64,000 nucleotides of DNA from Gemmatimonadota bacterium (GTDB lineage: Bacteria > Gemmatimonadota > Gemmatimonadetes > Longimicrobiales > Gaopeijiaceae). Below, one piece after another: positions 34,691-41,367 of this stretch. The position numbers and the translations under genes are program-made. Position 1 is the first letter of the stretch, and each line of letters begins with the position of its first letter. Below the pieces are notes generated by a model. The model was not told where the DNA came from. It saw nothing but the letters and a program-made list of their open reading frames with translations, and made no database searches. Where the stretch lies: NCBI GenBank assembly GCA_022823365.1, contig JAJDXG010000041.1, positions 1-64,000 of the forward strand, written 5' to 3'.

Positions 34691-35899
34691 TCAGAAGCCG
34701 AATCCCCGCAGCGCCCCCGCGATGCCCATCCCTGCGTACGTACCCAGCGCGTAGCCCAGCAGACCCACCAGAATGCCCGGCAGAATGAGGGATCGCCATC
34801 CCCCCGCCACCGCTACCGCGAGTGCGCTCCCGGGTCCTCCCACGGATGCCTGGGAAGCTACGCACAGCGTGCCGATGTCCACGCGCAGGAAGCGGCCCGC
34901 CACGAAGAGCAGCACTCCGTGGACGGCGACGACGAAGAGGGCGTAGAAGAGCACCTGGACGCCCACCGCGAGCACTTCCGCGATGCGCGAGTAGATGCCG
35001 ATCACCACAAAGAAGAACAGCAACGCCAGGTTGCCGAGCTGGAGCGCGCCCAGTTTCGCCCTGGACGGCATGACGTGGCCCGCAACAAGGGCCAGGGTCG
35101 TGAGCCAGAGCACCGGATTGATTCCGGGAGTGATGGCCGCGACGGTCCGGGACGCGATCACGATCGCGAATCCTGCCGCGACCAGAATGGCCACCTGATG
35201 TGTGGAAACCGATGCGCCGGCGAAGAGCGGATGCGCGGATTCGTCGTCGTCAGGGCTCGAGTCCTGCGAGGAATGGTCTGTCGCCGAACCCGGCGGGACC
35301 GCTTCCGATGAAGCCGGTGCCGGGTAGTAGCGCCCGATCCATCGGGGCAGCACCACGCATGCCGCCAGCCAGAGACCGGTGACGACGTTGTCCGCGGCGG
35401 TGGCGCCCACGAAGAGGGCGTCGGACATGTCGACCGCCCGGCTGACCGCGGTGAAGTTCAGCGATCCTCCGGAATACGTCCCCGTGAGGGCTCCCGCCAG
35501 CTTCCAGGTCTCGTCGCCGACCGCACCTCCGAACAGGAACGCCCCCGCGAACGCCCCGAGGGCCGTGCCCGCCACCGCGATGCCGAACGCGACCAGCATG
35601 GCCCCGCCGGCCTTCCGCAGGTCGGCCAGGTTGACCGCCAGCAGCAGCCACACGATGGCCAGATCCGTTACGGCGCCGGTGATGGCCTGGTAGATGGGCG
35701 AAGCCGGAGGCACGAGCCCCGTGTTGGAGAGAACCCCGCCGATGGCGATGGCAAGCAAGGTGGCTCCCAGCTTCCAGAGCCCGGGCACCCGGCAACGCTC
35801 CAGCCAGAGCGCCAGCACCACGACGCCCGCAATGACGGCGACGAGCGCGAGAGGGGACTCGATCACGAGCGGCTGACGGCCCTGGCCGGCTTCGGCCAC
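34691..35899 (-). CDS. DUF819 family membrane protein
   Basis: A 402-residue polytopic membrane protein with ~11 hydrophobic segments in two inverted halves. DUF819 (YjcL) features are visible: GALTGTYSGGSLNFTAVSRA and ATAADNVVTGLWL in the middle, and QASVGGPGSALAVAVAGGW near the end. The family belongs to the broad bile-acid/sodium-symporter-like superfamily, but no substrate has been assigned. A charged loop of ~25 residues (rich in Ser, Asp, Glu) separates the halves. The gene follows the zinc-ribbon gene with 18 bp spacing. Confidence 0.85.
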   Translation of the reverse strand: MAEAGQGRQPLVIESPLALVAVIAGVVVLALWLERCRVPGLWKLGATLLAIAIGGVLSNTGLVPPASPIYQAITGAVTDLAIVWLLLAVNLADLRKAGGAMLVAFGIAVAGTALGAFAGAFLFGGAVGDETWKLAGALTGTYSGGSLNFTAVSRAVDMSDALFVGATAADNVVTGLWLAACVVLPRWIGRYYPAPASSEAVPPGSATDHSSQDSSPDDDESAHPLFAGASVSTHQVAILVAAGFAIVIASRTVAAITPGINPVLWLTTLALVAGHVMPSRAKLGALQLGNLALLFFFVVIGIYSRIAEVLAVGVQVLFYALFVVAVHGVLLFVAGRFLRVDIGTLCVASQASVGGPGSALAVAVAGGWRSLILPGILVGLLGYALGTYAGMGIAGALRGFGF

Positions 35900-35917
35900 G
35901 GCCGACGTCTTCCGGCA

Positions 35918-36676
35918 CTATCCACCGGCCCGAGCCTCTGCCGCCTCCCTCATCTCCGCGAGTGGGATGGCGTGCATGGAGTACTCCTCGAGCCCGCGCG
36001 CCCGTTCGCTCTCCCACGCCTCCATGAATCGCGCGTAATAGGCGTTGGCTCCATCACTATCGCCGAGTTCGGAGGCCGCCCGCGCCGCCGCGCCCAGGAG
36101 GAGCAGGTGGCTGGGTGCGTCGGCCAGCGCCCTTTCGGCCACGTCCCGGGACATCTGGTAGTCCCCGTCCAGAGCGTGCAGCAGCGACACGTGGTAGTGG
36201 CCGTCCTCATCCAGGGGAACTACCAGGCCGTAGGCGTCAAGCGCCATCGGCAGAAACGCCAGCGCCTCGGCGGTGTCCCCGGCTGACGCGGCCCGCATGA
36301 TTCGATCGTACAGCCGATCGGCCGCCTCTCGCGGCGTCATGGAGCTCAGATCCGGAGGCGTCCCGGCAGCGGGCATCAAGCCCGCCGCGGGGCCGGGGCG
36401 CGGCGCCTCCTCCGGCTCATCCGGTGCCAGCGCCCAGTACCCGGCGCCGATGATCAGCACGCCGGCGAACACGCCGCTGGCCCAAAGCACCCTCCTGCCG
36501 CCCGCTGCCGCGGCCTTTGGCCGCCGGCGCCGGAGGGGTGTGCCGCAAAAGATGCAAAACGATGCTCCGGCCTGGGCCGCCTCACCGCAGGAAGGGCATT
36601 CCGGCGGTCGGATCGCCGCGCCGCACTCCGCACAGAACCTGCCGGCGGCATCCGAGCCGCACTGCGGGCATTTCAT
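35918..36676 (-). CDS. Double zinc-ribbon, single-pass membrane protein with TPR-like tail
   Basis: A 252-residue protein. Two zinc ribbons open it: CPQCG..CAECG (residues 3-18) and CPSCG..CIFCG (27-45). A single membrane segment follows (~62-82, VLWASGVFAGVLIIGAGYW), then a Pro-rich linker and a helical TPR-like region (~110-250, HVSLLHALDGDYQMSRDVAERAL and similar). The arrangement puts the zinc ribbons in the cytoplasm and the TPR part outside, or the reverse. Function unknown; such zinc_ribbon proteins are widespread and unassigned. Sits between nif3-like and DUF819 genes in one minus-strand run. Confidence 0.8.
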   Translation of the reverse strand: MKCPQCGSDAAGRFCAECGAAIRPPECPSCGEAAQAGASFCIFCGTPLRRRRPKAAAAGGRRVLWASGVFAGVLIIGAGYWALAPDEPEEAPRPGPAAGLMPAAGTPPDLSSMTPREAADRLYDRIMRAASAGDTAEALAFLPMALDAYGLVVPLDEDGHYHVSLLHALDGDYQMSRDVAERALADAPSHLLLLGAAARAASELGDSDGANAYYARFMEAWESERARGLEEYSMHAIPLAEMREAAEARAGG

Positions 36677-36772
36677 GATGCTCCCCGCTTCTCCGCCATC
36701 GGTTTTTCGGCTCCTGGTCCAGGGTGACTCGCCGGCTCGGCTCGGCCGGCGCAGAACGGCTCGGACGGTTGT

Positions 36773-37525
36773 CTACAAACCTGTGGGAAAGTCGAGAAAC
36801 TCCCAGGGAATGCCGAAGCGCGCCTCCAGATGGGCGGCGAGGGCGCGCACCCCGAGCGTCTCGGTGGCGTAGTGGCCCGCATAGTACACGTTGATCCCGC
36901 ATTCCATCGCATCGAAGTACGTATGATGCGCGCCTTCACCCGTGACGAGGGCATCGGCGCCCGACGCCGCCGCTTCGGCGATCATGGATCCGCCCGCTCC
37001 TGTCACTACCGCGACGCGGTGGATGTGATCAGATCCTCCATCTATCAGTCGGACTGGGACTTGCAGAGATTCTGCCACCCGATCCCGCAGGGTTTGACGG
37101 GTCTCCGAGGTCGTCCCGATCCAGCCCACGTCAACGCCCTGGTAAGAGCCGAATCCCTTCTCGACTTCGATGCTCAGCGCGCGTGCGAGCAAGGCACAGT
37201 TGCCGACCTCGGGATGTGCATCCAGGGGCAGATGAGCCGAGTAGAGACCCACCTCGTTGCGCAGCAGGGCGGACAGCTTCCGGAAGCGCCTGCCGGTAAC
37301 GGGAGCCGCCCCATCCCAGAAGAGCCCGTGGTGCACGAGCAGGAGGTCGCTTCCACGCACGGCAGCGGCGTTTATGGCGGCTTCACTGGCATCCACCGCG
37401 GCACAGATGCGGCGTACTTCCGCCGTCCCTTCGACCTGAAGGCCGTTGTAGGCGTTGGGATAGTCGGGGAAACCCGGCACCTGCAGGTAGCCGTCGACAT
37501 ACTCGACGAGCGAATCCAGCCTCAT
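36773..37525 (-). CDS. Nif3-like dinuclear metal centre protein (GTP cyclohydrolase 1 type 2 family)
   Basis: A 250-residue protein. ATG 37525 follows AAGGGGG. Metal-binding residues are clear: LLVHHGLFW near residue 65, SAHLPLDAHPEVGNCALL around 98, and near the end GEGAHHTYFDA and GHYATETLG. Nif3-like proteins form hexameric toroids with two metals per subunit; a FolE-like activity has been reported for some, but most are unassigned. The length (~250) is the short, uninterrupted form without the extra PII-like insert. First gene of a three-gene minus-strand run. Confidence 0.9.
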   Translation of the reverse strand: MRLDSLVEYVDGYLQVPGFPDYPNAYNGLQVEGTAEVRRICAAVDASEAAINAAAVRGSDLLLVHHGLFWDGAAPVTGRRFRKLSALLRNEVGLYSAHLPLDAHPEVGNCALLARALSIEVEKGFGSYQGVDVGWIGTTSETRQTLRDRVAESLQVPVRLIDGGSDHIHRVAVVTGAGGSMIAEAAASGADALVTGEGAHHTYFDAMECGINVYYAGHYATETLGVRALAAHLEARFGIPWEFLDFPTGL

Positions 37526-37869
37526 GTCCCGGCCCCCTTCCTGATGGGGTCATGCGCGCGAACGCCCGAGACGAGACGGTGCGGTTTCAACGGGTTCCCG
37601 CCGGATCGTGGAAAAACAGCAGTGTCGTGGACAACACGCTCGGAGGGGAGGCAGGACTGGGCGCCAAGACTATGGAATGGAAGGACTTGAGAGATTGTCC
37701 ACGTCTTGGGGAAAAATGTGGAAACATAGGCGTTGCGCGGGGGAACCCTTGTCCGGAATACGCCTGGACCGTGATGGAACGGATGGCATCCCTTGGCCAG
37801 GCCGGAGCGTCTCCCCCGAACACCCTCCGCGACGGATACCGAAGCCATCGGCATCCCGGCGCCCAATTG
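37526..37869. other. Intergenic region with a cluster of DnaA-box-like 9-mers
   Basis: A 344-bp gap. Between 37607 and 37725 lie four 7-of-9 matches to the DnaA box TTATCCACA: 37607-37615 and 37626-37634 on the minus strand (TTTTCCACG, TTGTCCACG), 37695-37703 on the plus strand (TTGTCCACG), and 37717-37725 on the minus strand (GTTTCCACA). No gene is seen. The clustering so near parAB and dnaA suggests DnaA binding, but each site is imperfect. Confidence 0.4.
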
Positions 37870-38256
37870 CTACTTCCGGGGAGAGGGTGGTTTGGCTCCT
37901 CGGCTCCCCATCTTGACGGTTCCGTTGACGGTGGCGCCCTCCTCGAGCACGATCCGGCGGGTGTCGATATCGCCGTCGACGTCACAGGACGATTGGAGCT
38001 CGAGCCGCGAAGCAATCTTCAGGCTCCCCTTGAGTCGCCCCGAGATCACCGCGTCCTGGGTGGAGATGTCGCCGACGACCGTTCCGTTCCTACCGACGAC
38101 AACGGCTTTTCCGGCCTCCACTCCCCCCTCGATCCTGCCTTCGATGCGAATGGTCCCTTCGGTCTTGCAGTTCCCGACTACGGTCATCCCGGGTCCGATG
38201 ATCGAAATCGTGTTGTCTGGAGACGCGGGGGGTGACGTCGGGCGCTGTTTGCTCAT
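37870..38256 (-). CDS. Bactofilin
   Basis: A 128-residue bactofilin. The start is ATG 38256. The short N-terminal tail (MSKQRPTSPPASPDNT) leads into the DUF583 beta-helix, seen as a regular ~17-residue periodicity: IIGPGMTVVG, GTIRIEGRIEGGV, AVVVGRNGTVVGDI, AVISGRLKGSL, GDIDTRRIVLEEG. Bactofilins polymerise into membrane-associated filaments without nucleotide and position cell-wall enzymes or, in Myxococcus, the ParAB machinery. It lies directly after an M23 peptidase gene and parB, matching both known roles. The C-terminus is Lys/Arg/Pro-rich. Confidence 0.9.
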   Translation of the reverse strand: MSKQRPTSPPASPDNTISIIGPGMTVVGNCKTEGTIRIEGRIEGGVEAGKAVVVGRNGTVVGDISTQDAVISGRLKGSLKIASRLELQSSCDVDGDIDTRRIVLEEGATVNGTVKMGSRGAKPPSPRK

Positions 38257-38318
38257 CCTGGTGTTTCCCTTGCTGAAAGTTTGAGTAGAGTCATGAAAGC
38301 GAGGTGTTCGGGCTACGA

Positions 38319-39071
38319 TCAAGGCTGCACAAGGATGGTCAGCGGATCGACGGGTTCGTTGTTTCGAAGGACTTCGAAGTGAAGGTGCGGAGCCGTCGAC
38401 CGGCCCGTTGATCCACTCAATGCAATGACCTCGTTCTGGCGCACCAGGTCTCCGCTTGCCACAAACGTCATGGAAGCATGGGCATATAAGCTGGTGTATC
38501 CGTCGCCGTGGTCAAGGCGCACAAACCGCCCGTAGAGCGGATCTTCTCCCGCTTCGGCTACGACGGCTGCGCCCGCCGCGCGGATGTAGGAGCCAGTTGG
38601 AACAGCGATGTCCAAGCCTGGATGTTCCCCTACCATGCCTTCCATCAAGGTCTGGGTCACAAAGCCTCTCTCGGTGAGTGGCCAACTGGTGGGCCTGGTT
38701 TCGTCAACGAGGGACCGACCGGCGTTTGCTCCGCTCCCTGTCGGCGGAAGCCACAGGTCCGAGAGCGCGGTCGGGCGGGCTCCAAAGAGTTCCGCAATCC
38801 GCCGGTAGCGTGCTTCCACCGTGTCGATGTGCGCGCCCAGCGCCCGAATCCCTTCTGCCTGGACCGCAAGCGAGTCAGACAGGATGTCCACGCGATGCGT
38901 GGTCATCGCAACGCCGGCCACGTAGCCCGCGGAAAGCAGTCCAATCAGCGCGAGCGAAACCAGTGCAGCGTGGGTCGCGGTCAATTCATAGCTCTGGGCG
39001 TCCGCCGAGCCATCGGCGAGCAGCACGACAGTCAAAGCCCGACGACTTCGAGACTTCCTATTCCAGAACAT
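38319..39071 (-). CDS. M23 (LytM/peptidase) family endopeptidase, membrane-anchored
   Basis: A 250-residue protein. ATG 39071 lies inside the end of parB (14-bp overlap) with GGGAGG six bases upstream. One membrane segment (~residues 35-55, LVSLALIGLLSAGYVAGVAM) anchors it. A short coiled-coil-like stretch (VQAEGIRALGAHIDTVEARYRR, abbreviated here) leads to the C-terminal LytM domain with HPGLDI (His, Asp zinc ligands) and HLHFEVL (catalytic and zinc His). All ligands are kept, so it should be an active cell-wall endopeptidase. The neighbouring bactofilin probably guides it, as for CcmA/Csd proteins in Helicobacter; that is inference. Confidence 0.88.
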   Translation of the reverse strand: MFWNRKSRSRRALTVVLLADGSADAQSYELTATHAALVSLALIGLLSAGYVAGVAMTTHRVDILSDSLAVQAEGIRALGAHIDTVEARYRRIAELFGARPTALSDLWLPPTGSGANAGRSLVDETRPTSWPLTERGFVTQTLMEGMVGEHPGLDIAVPTGSYIRAAGAAVVAEAGEDPLYGRFVRLDHGDGYTSLYAHASMTFVASGDLVRQNEVIALSGSTGRSTAPHLHFEVLRNNEPVDPLTILVQP

Positions 39072-39975
39072 CCGCGGCCTCCCGACCCGACACCAACGCA
39101 AAAACGCGTTCAAGATCCCGATCATCGTGAAAGGGGATCTCAATGCGCCCCTTGCTCCCTCGCTGCCGTCGAACTACGACTCGAGTGCCGAGCGCGGCGC
39201 GCAACTCTTCCTGCAACGCGTGCAGCACCGGATCCAGTGCTCCCGACGGCCGAGTCCGGCGTTTTCGGTGGTCCAGCGCGTCCTCATTGCCAGGCGGACG
39301 CGTCGGGTTCGCGCGCACGGTCTCCTCCAGCCTGCGGACGGACCAACCGCCTTCGACCACCATTCGAGCCAACTCGGCGGCCCATTCCTGGTCGTCGACG
39401 GCGAGGAGCGCTCGCCCGTGTCCCGGCGTGAGCTTCTCTTCCCCCAGCAACTGCCGGACCTCGGCGGGGAGCTTCAGAAGGCGGAGGATGTTGGTTACCG
39501 TGGCGCGGCTCTTCCCGACAGCCAGCGCAATATCCTCCTGTGTGCGCTTGAATTTCTCCACAAGCACCTTGTAGCCCTCGGCTTCCTCCAGCGCGCCGAG
39601 ATTGCGGCGCTGGAGGTTCTCTACAAGCGCCAGCACAAGCATGGTTTCATCATCCACCTCGCGGACGATTGCCGGCACATCGCTCCAGCCGAGCCTCGTG
39701 ACGGCTCGCAGTCGCCGCTCTCCCGCCACCAGTTCCCAATGCTCCGGCTCCGGCGCGGATCTGACGAGAACGGGCTGAAGCAGTCCGTTTGCGCTGATGG
39801 ACGCCGCGAGTTCCCGGATTTCCTGCTCCTTGAACTCACGACGAGGCTGGAAGGGATTGGGATCCACGGAATCCAGGGGCAGGCGTGCGACTTCGCCTTC
39901 CACGGGCCGATCGAGATGATCGCCAAGCAGGGCGCCCAGGCCGCGGCCGAGTCGAGTGTTCGGAGCAACGCTCAT
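39058..39975 (-). CDS. parB: Chromosome-partitioning protein ParB
   Basis: A 305-residue ParB. ATG 39975 overlaps the parA stop as ATGA. The N-terminus has the ParA-stimulating motif (LGRGLGALLG, residues 9-18), then the CTP-binding region (NPFQPRREF and GERRLRAVTRLG, 85-96), the helix-turn-helix that reads parS (EDIALAVGKSRATVTNILRLLKLP) and a C-terminal dimerisation segment. ParB clamps onto DNA at parS and slides with CTP. Two parS-like sites lie ~1.4 kb away at 41.37-41.43 kb. The last bases overlap the M23 peptidase start. Confidence 0.95.
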   Translation of the reverse strand: MSVAPNTRLGRGLGALLGDHLDRPVEGEVARLPLDSVDPNPFQPRREFKEQEIRELAASISANGLLQPVLVRSAPEPEHWELVAGERRLRAVTRLGWSDVPAIVREVDDETMLVLALVENLQRRNLGALEEAEGYKVLVEKFKRTQEDIALAVGKSRATVTNILRLLKLPAEVRQLLGEEKLTPGHGRALLAVDDQEWAAELARMVVEGGWSVRRLEETVRANPTRPPGNEDALDHRKRRTRPSGALDPVLHALQEELRAALGTRVVVRRQRGSKGRIEIPFHDDRDLERVFALVSGREAADVLE

Positions 39976-40775
39976 GAAGCTGCCCGGGCCCTCGACCTGG
40001 TAATCCTGTGCTGCGTTCGCTGAATGACTTCCCTCGCAAGACGGAGGTAGTAGCGAGCCCCTGCCGAGAGGACGTCGTATACGATGATGGGCTTGCCGAA
40101 GCTCGGCGCCTCGGCTAGCCGAACGTTCCTGGGAATCGCGTTGGTGAAGACCTTGTCCCCAAAGTACTCGCGGGCCTCCCGCGCGACCTGTTTCGAGAGG
40201 TTGAGCCGCTTGTCGAACATCGTCAGGAGCACGCCCTCGATCTCGAGGCCCGTGTTCAGCCCCCGCTGTACAATCCGCACCGTGTTGAGAAGCTGGCTGA
40301 GGCCTTCCAGCGCGTAGAACTCGCACTGAATCGGGATGAGTACGGAGTCGGCCGCCGTGAGCGTGTTGAGCGTCAGGAGCCCCAGCGAAGGGGGGCAGTC
40401 CACGAGAATGTAGTCGTAGTCCTCGCGAATGGGCTCAAGTGCCGCACGCAGAACGGATTCGCGGGCCTCTACACCTACCAGTTCGATCTCCGCGCCGGCG
40501 AGGTCGCGCGTGGTGCCTACCATGTCCAGGTAGGGGAAATGAAGCTGCCGAACCCTTGATTCCTCGATGGAGCGCCCCCCGATCATGACGTCGTACATGC
40601 CGGAGACCTGATCATGGCCCCAGAGGCCCAATCCGCTGCTCGCATTGGCCTGTGGATCCATGTCGATGACCAGCGTCCGCTGTTCAGCCACTGCCAACGC
40701 AGCTCCCAGGTTGATCGCGGTTGTGGTCTTGCCTACGCCCCCCTTCTGGTTGGCGATGGTAATGACTCTGGACAT
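39972..40775 (-). CDS. parA: Chromosome-partitioning ATPase ParA (Soj)
   Basis: A 267-residue ParA/MinD-type ATPase. The deviant Walker A KGGVGKTT is at residues 11-18, with the second signature VIDMDPQANAS just after and VDCPPSLGLLTLNTL as Walker B. There is no DNA-binding N-terminal extension, so it is the short chromosomal (Soj) form. It binds DNA non-specifically with ATP and pulls ParB-parS complexes. parB follows with a 4-base overlap. A DnaA-box-like 9-mer lies 35 bp upstream of the start. Confidence 0.95.
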   Translation of the reverse strand: MSRVITIANQKGGVGKTTTAINLGAALAVAEQRTLVIDMDPQANASSGLGLWGHDQVSGMYDVMIGGRSIEESRVRQLHFPYLDMVGTTRDLAGAEIELVGVEARESVLRAALEPIREDYDYILVDCPPSLGLLTLNTLTAADSVLIPIQCEFYALEGLSQLLNTVRIVQRGLNTGLEIEGVLLTMFDKRLNLSKQVAREAREYFGDKVFTNAIPRNVRLAEAPSFGKPIIVYDVLSAGARYYLRLAREVIQRTQHRITRSRARAAS

Positions 40776-40809
40776 GGCTAGCCGTGGTCAGCTCTTTCCG
40801 GGGCGAGGT

Positions 40810-40818
40810 TTTTCCACA
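40810..40818 (+). promoter_or_regulatory. DnaA-box-like site upstream of parA
   Basis: TTTTCCACA, an 8-of-9 match to the DnaA box, in the 229-bp gap between parA and the LAGLIDADG-like gene. It could couple parAB expression to initiation. Apart from this the gap shows no gene; in particular no rsmG remnant is seen. Confidence 0.45.
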
Positions 40819-41004
40819 ACAAGGGCAGGATTCCTGGGTCGGGCTCGGGATTCGGGGGAAGAGGTCGCACTCGAAAGCTACCTGACCCCCGGTTTGCGGA
40901 AAAGGTGGATGCGCGTCGCCGGCATGGGAGTTTTGCGCCCGATTGCGGGTCATCCCGACATGGGCTTAGTGCCCGCTGTCCCCGGTCCGTGCCGGGCAGT
41001 GCTC

Positions 41005-41367
41005 CTAGCCCGCGGCGGCGTCCGAATCAGGGAAGTACCGCGCCTTCATCGCCTGGAAGCGGTGCGCGGCCTTTGCGTCCAGCTTCTCGTCCAGATACCG
41101 GTCCAGCAAGGGAACGAGGTGTTCCCTCAGGAAGGATCCGCGCGCCATCCACTGGTAGTACTGCCGTCCGCCGTGCCGGTAGGGGCCGTACAGCTTCCCA
41201 CCGGGGAAATGCTCCATGATCCAGTCGAAGAGCGCCTTGTGGTCGGTGTGCATGCGGAGCGTGACGTGCGGCTGCCGCCCATCTCCGCCGAAATGTCCCT
41301 CTCCAACGAGGACCCCCACCAGGAAGCCGATGTCGAACTCCCGAGATGCGCCTTGTTTCACCGTCAT
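41005..41367 (-). CDS. LAGLIDADG-like (homing-endonuclease-fold) small protein
   Basis: A 120-residue protein. ATG 41367 overlaps the mnmG stop as ATGA, so translation is coupled; the ATG itself lies at the edge of a parS-like site. Residues 14-26 (GFLVGVLVGEGHF) align with the LAGLIDADG helix, with Glu23 at the catalytic acidic position; the rest (VTLRMHTDHKALFDWI, LYGPYRHGGRQYYQWM) fits the beta-sheet of one LAGLIDADG repeat. A single repeat would act as a dimer. It is coded in the ordinary style of the region and sits where rsmG usually is, so a domesticated DNA- or RNA-binding role seems more likely than a mobile endonuclease. That is inference. Confidence 0.7.
   Translation of the reverse strand: MTVKQGASREFDIGFLVGVLVGEGHFGGDGRQPHVTLRMHTDHKALFDWIMEHFPGGKLYGPYRHGGRQYYQWMARGSFLREHLVPLLDRYLDEKLDAKAAHRFQAMKARYFPDSDAAAG

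Noticed and set aside
40776-41004. rsmG (gidB) between mnmG and parA
   Set aside because: No methyltransferase motif appears in any frame of the 229-bp gap; the only gene there is the LAGLIDADG-like one.
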